Position numbers and translations under genes: made by a program. From NCBI GenBank assembly GCA_019633425.1, contig WSUB01000015.1, positions 248,001 through 312,000 of the forward strand: a stretch of DNA of 64,000 nt, in the 5' to 3' direction. Below the pieces are notes generated by a model that made no database searches, was not told the origin of the DNA, and worked only from the letters and a program-made list of their open reading frames with translations. This document shows positions 46,895-60,931 of the stretch, in pieces; position 1 is the stretch's first letter; each line of letters starts with the position of its first letter. The stretch comes from Tulasnella sp. 424. Lineage: Eukaryota; Basidiomycota; Agaricomycetes; Cantharellales; Tulasnellaceae.

Positions 46895-48513
46895 CTATGT
46901 GGGGGAGGTCGGGGACTGAGGACTGGCAGCACCATTCGAGGGGCTCGACGCGCCGCCAAGAGCTGCCTTGAGGGCGCCGGTTGCTTGTCCTGTTCGAGGG
47001 AAAATAACATGAAGCGATGTGTTCCATCAAAAAGCTGGGGAAAAGCGGCACACTTACGCTTCTTCTTCTTCTTTCCTTGGCCAGGCAGACCTGGTTGTCC
47101 GGGGACACTTGCACTGCCAGCTCCAGGCGACGCGGCATTGCCGGCAGGGGTTCCAGGAGCGACCATCGACACTGAGCGCATTGCAGCCGAGCCCGCAGCT
47201 GCACCAGCTCCTGATGGAGTATAACCGGTAGAACTCCCTCCTACGGTACTCGTCTGGGCTCTTTCCAAGCCGGTTCCAGGTGTGGCGGTCGTTGCCCCAG
47301 GAACTGTGGACATTGCAGACCCGTTATTTGGGACCGACGACTCCGCACCATCCAGCGCTGGTTGTGTGAATTCTTCATCAGGAACAACAGGGATAAGTGA
47401 TTGTGGCGTTCGTTCTTCGATGTACTTAAATGTCGTAGCCATGGCTCGTTGCAATGCGGAGAATTGATGCTTGGCTGGGACCACAGAGCCTGCCGGGCCG
47501 TTTGCTCCTCCCAATTTGGAGGATGACTTCCTGGTATCCTCGGCCAGTGCTGGATCGGGACCTTCACCTCCCTCTTCTCCCGGAACGATGCTCTGGGCTC
47601 GAGCAGAGGGACGCGCTTTCTCTTGAGGACTCTGAGCGACCTCCCATGCATAGCCTGTGCGAGGGGTAAAGTCGGGCCTGTACTTTTTGATGACATCGAG
47701 ACTGCTCCGGAGTTGCTGGACGCTTGTTTGCTATCCGATTAGTTTGTCAGTAAACAATGGGTTCGGTCAGCTGGTTAATAACCAGAACTCACGAGACGAC
47801 TAGACAGAATAGTGTATATATCTGGGGAACAATAAATAGCATTGTTCATGATGTAGTAAACGGCCAGGACTTTGGCTAGAGTACCAGAAGGCTTCAGAGT
47901 AAATTCGGCAGCAGGCAGGTAAGCCCCAAAACACACCTTCAATCGGACTCTCCCTCTGCCTCTTGTGGATAACAAACAAGTGTGGTGGAGAAGCAGAGAC
48001 GATTGAGAACTCGACCCCGGTCATTCCTCTGTCAAGTCCCGAAAGAGCAGTCAGCGCCTCTCTTAACCAGGTGACTTGCACAACACTCGTCCGCTTACTT
48101 TAATCTCTCCTCCTCATCAAACAGCGGCATCCCAGTGTGCATGTACTGCATCCTCAGCACAGCATTATTCGACGTTGGGTCAGAAAAGATGGACCCCATG
48201 AAATAGTCCATCGCGCTTTCCATGGACAAAGTGTTGTTGTGAGCCTTTTCGGGCGTTCAAAACGACCATCGTTTCGAAGAGACGTGAGGACAGAGATGAG
48301 GTTCCAGCCAGGATTGAAATGGGATTGAGAGTTGTGGATATCATGCCATGCGTAATTCAGATTCACAGAGAGTAGTACACAGTGAAAGAGATTGCGTCAA
48401 CACGCCAAGGTGCAAAGTTCAACATTCGCCGATTATCGACACGCACATACCTGAAGGAACTCGGCGTGGAGCCAGTACCTCGTGCTCCAATCCTGCTCAA
48501 CAATCGTAGCCAT
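46895..48513 (-). CDS. med6: Mediator complex subunit 6
   Basis: Six exons (48513-48451, 48244-48099, 48028-47937, 47875-47793, 47730-47058, 46989-46895) give 383 residues. Family hallmarks are DYFMGSIFSDPTSNNAVLRMQ, TGVEFSIVSASPPHLFVIHKRQRESP and AVYYIMNNAIYCSPDIYTILSSRL, each assembled over splice sites in frame. Med6 is a head-module subunit contacting RNA polymerase II and needed for activated transcription. The C-terminal half is low in complexity (Ala, Gly, Ser, Pro, Thr) and has a KKKKKR cluster at the last splice. That splice uses GTAAGT at 47057-47052; a GT four bases downstream would give an unrelated tail. The second exon's acceptor (AAAAG) is weak but keeps the frame. Confidence 0.9.
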
Positions 48514-49024
48514 GCTGTTCAGAGACAGAAGACTTGGTGGTGGTGGTGGTAGAAGACCCAAATGCGGCAGGCCCTAACGGTGGGAGAAGTTAACCGGCCT
48601 TTCCTTTCTGCGCGAGAACAGGGCATGCATTCAAGCTTTTTGCTTTACGGCTCTCCTCCGAAAAGGCAAATCGGAGGAGCCTCGTGGTAAAGTGGCGGCA
48701 GCTGGGAGATTTGATAGAAGCTTTAATTATCGAGAAGAATCGAGCTTCAATATTTCGCGGACAAAAGGGTGCATCTGCTGCACGAGGTAGACCGGTAGAA
48801 TAAGCAAAAGAGGAAGCAACGGCCTACATTCGACAGATCCCGAGTATGCACACACACAAGACTAAAAAGGTATCGTACCAAAACATGAGAAGAGAAGAGA
48901 GAAAAAGTCGATGAAGGGCGAGATGCGCGAAAAGAATCGTAGTTGAGCGGGGTAAGAAGCCATGACATTCAATACGGCCCAACCTCATCCTCTCATATAA
49001 CCTCACTCCGGGGTGTACGTCATC
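48514..49024. other. Spacer upstream of med6
   Basis: No gene is recognised. It should carry the med6 promoter and the 3' end of the HIT-like gene, both on the minus strand. A short GGT repeat lies near 48536-48552. Confidence 0.5.
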
Positions 49025-50759
49025 TTATGACGATGCGACGGGTTCTGGGGAAGGAGAAGCAGAGTTGCTGGAGCTGACTTGTCCAAGCTGGATGCTGTTG
49101 CCGGTCTCCTTCGTCCTAGGTCCCATTGGTCGCTTGCCCTGAGCAACCTGAGAGGCGCTGTTGGTCCTCGGCAGGACAGGAGCAGTCTCTTCCTCGCCGC
49201 TATCACCGGGACGTGGTGTGATAGGCTCGTCCTCGCCGGTAACAGACAGAGATGGAACTCTTTGGGGCGACGTTGATGTGCGAGGATTTTCACCTTCGAT
49301 GACGCTGTGCGAGGGAATCTCAAGACCATTGGCAAAACCGACTCGAGCACCAGCATCAGGGACTTGGTTGATGGGAGCCATTCGAGGATGAGGATAGGCG
49401 GACTTGACACGATTGTTCGAGGTTTGCTCCCTGGATATGCCAAAAGACAACCGTTAATAGCGAGCTCAGCGGTCACGCCATAGAGAGATAAAGCTCACCG
49501 AATTTCTGCAATCAGGTCATCAATAGCCCACCAACCCATGCCACTGTAGTTGAGTTTCCTCCACCAGCCAGCCAAGTCCATGGCTCCGATATACGCGTGA
49601 AGATGGACATGGTCCGAAACAGGAATCTTGGGGTCGCTGAATGGGCTGACAATGAACCCAATGTTGAACTTGTTGGCTGGGTCGGTTTCGGGAGAGAAGG
49701 CGATGGCCTGGCTGGGATTCGGGGAGCCTGGATTGGGAGAGGTCGGAGTGGGGGGGACGGCACCCGAAGGAGAGTTTGAAAGTAGAGTTCCGGCAAGCTG
49801 TTTTGCAAGAAGAGTTTGAGAGAGACTTTGCATGTGTAGAAGGAGGGGAAGATCGGAAGAAGACTGTTGGTAGGATCAGGTTGTCAGTAAGTTGTCTTCA
49901 AACAAAAGATCACAGAAGATGCAAGAAAGCCGTCACGCCTCAGGGAACCCGAGGGATTATTGAGTCAGAGTGATCGAACCCGCAGCATGATGGTCCCGCT
50001 AAACTGCGGCGTCCTGAACCTGGTCCGCACGTCCCGTCAGGGCAGACGGGAGACAGCTTCTGGGGACGCCGATCCTGCCACGTCCGATAGGAAGCCAACA
50101 ACTGGCACATATCGGGAGCTGGTCTAGCGGCCAAGCAGAGTGACCAGCTGAAAATGGAGCCGGCGGTTGTCCAGCAGGGCATGGCAGGGGCGTGCAAACC
50201 CCCGATGACGTCCAACGAGCCACGGCTTCGAAGGGCATCTTGATTATCGAGTTGTTTGAGACTTACAAGCATGTAGATCGATGGAACGTGCAAACTAGAA
50301 AAAACGAAATCATGATCAGTCGTCGGCGATCGTCACAATCTCGGTCGAACGCAAGAGCGCCCGTTCCGCCATGCCGCTCCCCGAAAGAGGTATTTGCAAT
50401 ACCGTCTCTCCGACACCGCCTCGTGAATGGAGCCGGAAAGCTGCAGGTGTAGCTTCCATCGTGGAACGAAAAGGTTCACGCGACCCGTTGGGGCTGACGC
50501 AGTCCGCGATGAAACTAGCAAGCCTCAAGACTTACTTGAGGACGATGATCAGATGACCTTTGCTCGACACTGGATTTGCTCTCTCCAGGTATACGGTAAC
50601 TTTTTCATCCTTGTGAACGATCTGAGGAGCAGGAGCACCGTTGTTGTTGTTGGCGTTCCCGTTGAAGAAGGGCGAGCGAGGGGACTGTAAGAGGGAAGGA
50701 TAAGGGGTGCTGACGATGCTGCAAAGAGGACATCCTGGACGTGGTGCGAAGTCGGCCAT
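49025..50759 (-). CDS. HIT-like (histidine triad) protein
   Basis: Four exons (50759-50536, 50294-50267, 49863-49499, 49430-49025) give 340 residues. The N-terminus has CPLCSIV, then IVHKDEKVTVYLE and GHLIIVLKLHVPSIYML, which fit the HIT fold as seen in HIT-like fungal proteins. The triad DHVHLHAY (His near 169, 171, 173) provides the nucleotide-phosphate-binding site of HIT hydrolases and transferases. Two features stand out: exon 2 is only 28 nt, and a Pro/Ser/Asn-rich loop of about 40 residues lies between the first helix and the triad. A C-terminal Ser/Pro/Glu-rich tail of about 130 residues is probably disordered. The substrate is unknown. Minus-strand neighbours lie on both sides but nothing suggests shared function. 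Confidence 0.82.
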
Positions 50760-52141
50760 CGTTGGAGGTTGGTTGAAGAGGTGAAGGGTTTCGAGAGGTA
50801 TATGAGTATTTGATGGGTGAGGCGGTGAAGAGTAAGTGAGCCCGAGCTCAGCCTCAAGAGAAGAGAGAGATGTGGTCGTCACTGCAATTGGGAGCCAGCC
50901 CCGGACCACAAGCCCGTCAACGCCGTCCCGCGCAGCTTACGCAACTCCGACAATCGAACGCCACCGTCGCTTTCTCCATCCAGTCGACCCCCCTTAGCGC
51001 CATCTAAACTTGTCGTGGGCTATCAGATATCTCTGCAGCAAAAGTCCTCGATATCCGTTCCAGAGGTGGGTGTTCAGCGCGGGTGTCTTGGCGTTCCGCT
51101 GCCCCCGAGATCCATATTTAGGCGCGCTTGATAAGTGAGAAAGCGCCCATCGCGGGACCGCCGACGTGAAAACCCAAGACGCCGCCACCACCTTCGGGAG
51201 GGTTCGACGTCGACTTATCGGCAACAGACACGCTTTAAACTCGAAGAGCCTCTCAGTGTTTCCCAGCAGTGACCCAATGTGTATCTTGTCTGCATCCTGG
51301 ACGTGAGGCCCATCCATGAATGGCCTTGCTGCCCACTTCACAACCAAGTGCTGCGAAAATTCCCTTGTGCTTGGCTCCGGCTCTTGTGTAGCTAGTCAAC
51401 CCTTTCACCGTCTACTCGCACGTTGCAGCATCTGACGCAGGCTTCGAGCACGTTTCTCCTGAGTCCTCGGCGTTTGAGATGAAATTCTTTTCCGACGAGA
51501 AACTCGTGCATGGAGCGAAGAAATATGAAACCACCTCAATCAAAGGGGGATGCTATCCTATTCAGGACCCGGCGCAAGTCTAACCCAAGATACCGAGTTT
51601 TTTATGACATACGAGATAGCTCCAGCGGCATTCATGATTCATTCAGCCGGAATTACAAATTGAGGCCGAAGGGACTCCTTATTTCCCTCCTTCCTACCGG
51701 GAGCAACGCATGCCGCAGTTCGAGTGAATAAGGGCACGTCGTACGAGACATTCCACGGGAGTGTAATAACCTGAGCACCTGGCCCAGAGGAAGTAATATG
51801 ATTCAAAAAACGCGAGATAGCACGACAGCGAGTAAGAAAGCACAACAGAGCAAAAACCCGGCGGGGATAGCGCCAAAGACAAAAACGGAAGTGAACGGGC
51901 GAAAGGCTAACCATACAATCTTCGATTAGGGGTATTTGAGAATGTGGAGAAAACCGGTGCGGTAATCTAGGTGGTATCTGAACAGGGATGGAGATGATAA
52001 TACTTTTGGCGGTGTGTGTCTGTACGAGGTGGTCGTGGTCAACATCGCCATGACGGCCTGACGTGCTAACGCAGCAACGAGACATGAGACCCACCTGGTT
52101 GAGACAATGGGTTCCAGCTCCTCTGAGCGGGCAGGTTTGGA
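50760..52141. other. 1.4-kb spacer
   Basis: Frames at 50994-51347 and 51639-52094 (minus) have no recognisable motif; the second overlaps the expected 3' region of the 98-residue gene. No repeat or RNA gene is evident. The left end is the promoter of the HIT-like gene. Confidence 0.45.
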
Positions 52142-52599
52142 TCAGCGGGTTCCTTGACCGAGCATCGGGCGATCGATGATGTCCCCTGGGCGGCCGAGCT
52201 CGTCCTCGTCGAAAGTGAAAACTCGACTGGATATAAATGCCACAGTGTAGCGATAACGCCTACGTCCATCCTATGTCACCGTGGAGTGGGGACGGTGAAC
52301 GCAATTTAGACTGATAAGCGTCCCGAGGCCTTGCAAGAAGGCATGTAACGTCGACCACACTTACGGGAGCGGTGACAATTTCATGATCCAGAACGCGCCC
52401 GGTCTCCCAGTAGCCTTCTGAGAGTTGGGCCATTACGGGCGCAGATTTCTGCGTGACGATGAGAAACCAGGTTCAGTGGGCAGGCGCTCGAACGAGGGGC
52501 GCAACGAGGACTTACAGGGAACATTGGGGGACGAGGACCACTCTGAGATTTGATCATAGCGGGTGTAGTAGTAGCGTAGCGAGATCGTGTGTCAGCCAT
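52142..52599 (-). CDS. Small protein of unknown function, 98 residues
   Basis: Three short exons (52599-52516, 52448-52365, 52270-52142; 84, 84 and 129 nt) join in phase 0 through two GTAAGT donors and clean AG acceptors. The product starts MADTRSRYATTTPAMIK and ends with FTFDEDELGRPGDIIDRPMLGQGTR followed by TGA. I do not recognise the family. The second exon reads MAQLSEGYWETGRVLDHEIVTAP and the third begins DGRRRYRYTVAFISSRVF, which looks like a compact beta-rich fold. There is no signal peptide or membrane helix. Support comes from two consensus introns that both keep the frame. The gene is divergent from tim21, 752 bp apart. Confidence 0.6.
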
Positions 52600-53351
52600 C
52601 TTGAGAGCAAGAAAGTAGGGTGGGTATTAAGTAGTAGCGAGAGGGAAGGGTCGAGAAGCGAAGGGGCGGTAGTGGGAGATGACGTTCAAGAACGAAGTGT
52701 CGTGTTCAAAAAGGATCGCTTGCAGGCTCAGAAGGCAACGCACGATCGAAGGACAAAAGAAATAGCAGAAGAACCACCCCGGACAAGGCAAGATGGCAGG
52801 TGGATTAACGAAATTGCCAGAAGGGTCAGGAGGGTGAATCGGGTAGGGGCTAGCACCACCCTTCTTCTCCCCGGAGGTAGTCGAGACTAAGGTTTTAGAC
52901 ACGCGGGGGAGTAGTGAGGAGTTTTTGGTTCTTGTGGAAGGGTTCGGATGCAAAGGGCGTTTTCGAATAAATAAAAAAAGCGTGAGGAAAGAGAGAGAGA
53001 TGCATTTAAGGTTAAAAGCACGAAGGCCCCGGGCCCGTCTGACGTGGACTTGGGTAGTAGCGAGGTTTGTGCGAAAGGCCCCTTTGAGGGTAGGACGACG
53101 TTGGCGGCATGAAAGAGCGTCGTACATAATAGTTACTTTAGCAGCACGACTTTCTCTTCCCATGAATGAGCCCGTGGGGTGTCAAAGAAGAAAACGAACG
53201 GAGCCCTGTCGACATGTCGTTCGTTGAGAGCGGAGGACGCGGGGTCTCGGAATTACTGCGAGTGTCTTTGTTTGTCCACGCGTTGATCCCATTTTCGACT
53301 GGCAGCCTGCCCTCCGACCTCATCTCCAGCTAATTCTAATCCAGGCAGGCC
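52600..53351. other. Divergent promoter region, unknown gene and tim21
   Basis: A 178-residue minus-strand frame at 52627-53163 lacks any motif and runs straight upstream of the 98-residue gene, so it is taken as a chance frame in leader or promoter DNA. Nothing else is seen. Confidence 0.5.
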
Positions 53352-54694
53352 ATGAACAAGCATAGTTCGGCACTCATCCAGCTACTCAGCAGATCAACCC
53401 ATGCCCCACAATATCGTTTATTACGCCCGGTACTTTTTCCGAATCGTCCACTAGCATCCACATCCGAACGGCCATCTAGGCTTCCAGCGGCCGAATGTCG
53501 TCGTCACCTAGCCACACATCGCGAGACCCCAGCTTCCTCTCTGCTCTCTCAATTCCCAAATTCTTATGGAGGAAGTCCGAGTAGCAGCAGTGGCAGGAAT
53601 GCTAAAGGTGGATTCGCAGGAAGTGCAGACACGCTCGGTCCCTTTCCGTTGGGAATCCGGAACCCAAACGATGCAAAAGGAAAGCAGAAAGCCTGGAGAG
53701 AACTTAGCACTTCGGGGAAAGTTGCTCGGGGTACAGCTCGGACGACGAACCTGACGGTCATTCTGATCGGCGGAGCTTTCACATGCGTGTTGGCGTACGC
53801 CCTGGCCACGGAACTCTTCGCCAAGAATTCGCCTACCCGGTTGTACGACGACGCATGTCAGAAACTGAATGCATCCCCAGAGGTGAGTGGAGATTGAAAT
53901 GAATCAGGACACGGTGACGCCCGCCTTTGCCGACCCCATATCTTTTTTTTTTGTCTTATTATTCATCCAGATTGCGCGGTATCTGAATCCACCACTCAAG
54001 TTCCATATCAACGCACCCTCGCCTAGCGCGCCACGGCACCGCAATAGACACGTTTCCTCGCAACTCGCCGTCGATTCATCTGGCCGAGAACACCTTCTCT
54101 TACACTTCTACGTCGAGGCTGCTCCTCCGCAATCATCTGCCCCCGAGGCCGAAGGCTTGCCGGCCCTGGCTGACCTCACCTTGGATTCCGTATACGAATG
54201 GTCAACAGAGACATGGAACGACGTCGTCGACTCATCGAAACGAGCCTTTGCATATCTCGTTGGGATCCGGCTGCAGCCTGATTCGCAGCAGGCTGACCAA
54301 CCTCGATCACAGCCCCAAAGTCCAGGGCGACAAACAGAGATAGGCAAACCTGCAAAGGACGTGTCGACTGCTTGGAGCTTCGCTGGTCTTTTCTCCGGTC
54401 TTCGCGGAATGTCCACATCGGCGACAGATTCGAACGAAACCCACGCCCAGGCCGAATGGACAGAAGGAGAAGTTCATGCAGATCTGGTCAAGGACGACCA
54501 AGGCAATTTCAAGTACCGATATCTCCTTGTGGATATACCTCGTATGTTTGACTGGCTTGGACACACCTGTATAATGGTTTTACTGATCGGCCTTTCGGAC
54601 ATTTGTAGATTCGAGAATGCGGAAGCCGCTGCGCATCTATGTCGAAAAGGGTGCTGGCTTCCGTGACGGTGAAGGTGTATTTATGTGGGGATGA
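53352..54694 (+). CDS. tim21: TIM23 complex subunit Tim21
   Basis: Three exons (53352-53882, 53971-54541, 54609-54694) encode 395 residues. A basic presequence rich in Arg, Ser and Leu is followed by a membrane helix at about 134-154 (TVILIGGAFTCVLAYALATEL) and the family phrase ELFAKNSPTRLYDDAC. The intermembrane domain contains YLNPPLKFH, PRHRNRHVSSQ and DSSGREHLLLHFYV, all typical of Tim21. It ends after the last splice with RIYVEKGAGFRDGEGVFMWG. Tim21 joins the TIM23 translocase to the TOM complex and to respiratory supercomplexes during lateral insertion of proteins. An insert of about 90 residues, rich in Gln, Ser and Pro, splits the domain before the final strands, longer than in yeast. 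Confidence 0.93.
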
Positions 54695-55075
54695 GCTATT
54701 AGACTCCCGCTGGAGAATTTTTTCCCCATCTTCGAAGCCAATATTTCTCGTACGAGTGTACAATAATGTTATTCGTTCTTGCTACTCTATGGATTCCAAA
54801 AAGATTGTTGCTTCGAATGGAATAACGGCATCCCCAGAGTAGTGTCAAGGAGAAGCGCTCTAGGCCGAATTCTTCGATCGAGTTCACTTACGAGAGCTGG
54901 AGATCGGCACAATAATTTCCTTCATGTCGCAATTCCTGAAAGAGTGTCAAAGAGGGCTCGTGATTGTCCGCGTTAAGCCACGCTTCGCGATGACGCAAAC
55001 CCTGGCCGGAAAATCGCAACTTGGTTTGAACACGCCCCTCCCGACGACCACCTCCTGCTCCTACCAAGTTTAGCG
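54695..55075. other. Short spacer between tim21 and peroxiredoxin gene
   Basis: No gene is recognised. It holds the 3' end of tim21 and the promoter of the co-oriented peroxiredoxin gene. Confidence 0.5.
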
Positions 55076-56030
55076 ATGGCCTTCGTTCTTTCTCGCATCG
55101 CACGTCGTGCTCACCATACCGCTGCCAACCTTACAAAGGCACAAATCCAGCCCGGAAGCAAGTTGCCGAGCATTGCCTTGAAGGATTTGGAGGGAAACGC
55201 CTCGGTCAAGTTGGCCGAGACGACAGGGAAGAACATTATTGTGAGTCAATGGCCGACAGTTTCTTTTGCTACCAGACCCTCTTCTGACGAACCTGTCTAC
55301 AATAACTTGGTGTTTTACAACCCGGCCAGGTCGGGGTTCCGGGAGCTTTCACACCCGTTTGCAACGACCAAGTTCCTGGCTACATTGCAAATTTCGACAA
55401 GGTAAATAAACCTCCAATTTTTTTTCATGAGTAATGACAGAGAATCTTACGGAATAATTTGATGTAGTTCAAGGCCAAGGGTAAATTGAGGACTAATTCC
55501 GAACGGAAGCGTTTTTCGCTGAGACTCTCGATTTTCAAAAGGTATCGATGGCATCTATGTTGTCTCTGTAAACGACAGTTTCGTAATCAAAGGTAAGCAT
55601 TGTGAACCTGATTGATGGAAATGGATGTTGAGGCTTGTGTGCTATCGCAGCTTGGAAGGAAAAGCTCGCAGCCAACGGAACTCCTGTCAAGTTCATTTCG
55701 GATGACCACGTAAGTGCAATTATCTAGGCCTAGCTACCCTGATATATTAAAATATTGCTGGATTCCATCTTCATAGGGAGATTTCGTGTCCGAAATTGGT
55801 TTGGCCTTTGATGCCACTGCTGCGCTCGGTGGCATTCGTGCCAAGGTTTGTGTTAAAATCCGTCATATGCCACCGTCCGATCCATCGCCGTCTATCTGAC
55901 CAACTACGTATCACGTCTATAGCGCTTTTCCCTTGTGACCGATTCCGGCAAGGTTACCAAAGTCGTTGTCGAAGATGCCCCCTCAAAGGTCACCATCACT
56001 GCCGCTGAGGAGGTCCTCAAGAGCCTGTAA
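55076..56030 (+). CDS. Prx5-type peroxiredoxin, probably mitochondrial
   Basis: Seven exons (55076-55240, 55330-55401, 55468-55480, 55542-55592, 55651-55709, 55777-55845, 55923-56030) give 178 residues. The first 20 residues (MAFVLSRIARRAHHTAANL) look like a mitochondrial presequence. The active-site motif PGAFTPVCNDQVPGY, formed by exon 2, carries the peroxidatic Cys at about residue 66, and later blocks YVVSVNDSFVIKAW and SDDHGDF are typical of the Prx5/PMP20 (Asp f 3-like) group. The enzyme reduces H2O2 and organic peroxides using thioredoxin or glutathione. Cys66 is the only cysteine, so no internal resolving Cys exists. The third exon is 13 nt. Neighbouring Tim21 is also mitochondrial, but shared control is not shown. 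Confidence 0.93.
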
Positions 56031-56989
56031 AATGCCGGCTCTCTAGCATAGCTAGCCTTAATTCTGGAATACAGTGCAAATTTCACTACCCTTTCGCTCT
56101 GGGGTGGGAACGCGTACCGAGTTTCGAGCCCATCGTGTGACCAACATTACCACCAACCGTTGGATTCTGCCCGAGACCAAAAGACCTCGTTCAAGCTTCA
56201 GTTCGTGCGGTTTGGTCCTTGGGGGTCATCCCATTAGTCTCCAAACCCTGTTCGTTGCTGGTCAGTTTTCCAGCAAATCGGATGAGGGTCGTGACCGTGC
56301 ACTTCCTAGCCGAGGGTATGAATAACAAATTCGGTCTTTACATCCGAGGTGGAATTTACGGTCCAAGGAACCCTGGAATGCCGTTTTGCTCAAGTCGAAT
56401 TAGTGGTTGGTTCAGTTCAGTACGGAGAATTGGAGGGCGTGGCCGAGGTTCACCAGTGCACGGGACCTAGTGCACGTTCGAAAAGATGAAATTGTGACGA
56501 GCGAGAGCTGCGCGTCGACTCCTGGCAGAGAAGGGTCGCCGACGGAATGGATGCTCGGTGTAACTCGAGGGGTGCGGAGCTCGGTCCTGACTCCTGCCAA
56601 CACGCCTAACAACGACCTAAACGCCCAGGCCTCATGACCACGCCATCGTTGGAGGAAGCTGCTGGTGGACAAGGGATGCGCAGATGCTTCCGCTGAACGA
56701 CGAGAGCCAGACTGGAATTCCAAGTCACTTATGACGCTAGCAATGATATCAAAGATATTGAGAAAAAGATCGCGTAAAATACCAGAAAATTGCTGATGAG
56801 GAGAGCTGATTTGTTTGGTACAAGAATGCCGTTTCTGCAATTGTAATTGGTGGGGAGTCGATTACGTAACTAGCTTGCTTGCGCCACCCACGCAGCTGAC
56901 AGTGCGACCAGTAAAAAGTGGTCATTGCTAATCCATCAATCCATCTTCATACTTCACGAAATGTGTCATACGATTCAAAAGGACAGACT
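56031..56989. other. Spacer between convergent genes
   Basis: This lies between the 3' ends of the peroxiredoxin and Ecd-type genes. The frames 56074-56637 (plus) and 56412-56840 (minus) overlap and show no motif. Nothing else is recognised. Confidence 0.45.
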
Positions 56990-60439
<3,450 letters not shown>

Positions 60440-60931
60440 GTCGGGGTTGGTGGAGGTGGTTGCAAGTCTCTGAACAGAAATGAAGTGACCGTGACCGTGA
60501 CCGTGACCGTAACGTGTGACCGGCCCAGGCGACTGGCAAATGGAACACGAGCTATCCGTGCTGCAGGCAGCCCAGACCAGACCTCCAATGGCTTTCCATA
60601 TTCCTCTTTTCGTTCTCTCATGGACATCGGAACTGCCCCACAGAGCATGGATGCAATGCTTCCTCCTGCTGCTCCCCAATCCTCGCGATCAAGCACGCTG
60701 CTTCCTCAAGTCCCATCCCGCACTCAATCCCCAATTTCTGAGCAACCCATAGCACGGCCCGAAGGACTCCTACATAAAGCTTCCAGGTCAACGACTTTCT
60801 ATCCGAACACACCAACTCTCCATTTCTACTAGTCGGCCTGTGGTCGCATCCTCTTCACCTCTCAATCCCAACTTCTCTGTTGTATTCTTATCCACTTTAG
60901 GACCTTTTACGAACCCCTACGCCTATCGAAA
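60440..60931. other. Bidirectional promoter, Ecd-type and membrane-protein genes
   Basis: The 492-bp interval lies between two divergent start codons and should drive both genes. It holds a short GTGACC tandem repeat at 60485-60508. Frames inside it have no family likeness. Confidence 0.55.
60485..60508 (+). repeat. Hexanucleotide tandem repeat (GTGACC)x4
   Basis: Four perfect copies of GTGACC are followed by a degenerate GTAACG unit. They lie 46-69 bp upstream of the Ecd-type start codon in the shared promoter. They could be a chance microsatellite or a cluster of binding sites. Confidence 0.8.

Noticed and set aside
49960..50020. GGTTCGATC on the minus strand, resembling a tRNA T-arm
   Set aside because: The flanking bases do not pair as a T-stem, and no D-arm, anticodon arm or acceptor stem could be found.
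52627..53163. 178-residue minus-strand frame
   Set aside because: No motif and odd composition; it lies in the leader/promoter between two supported divergent genes.
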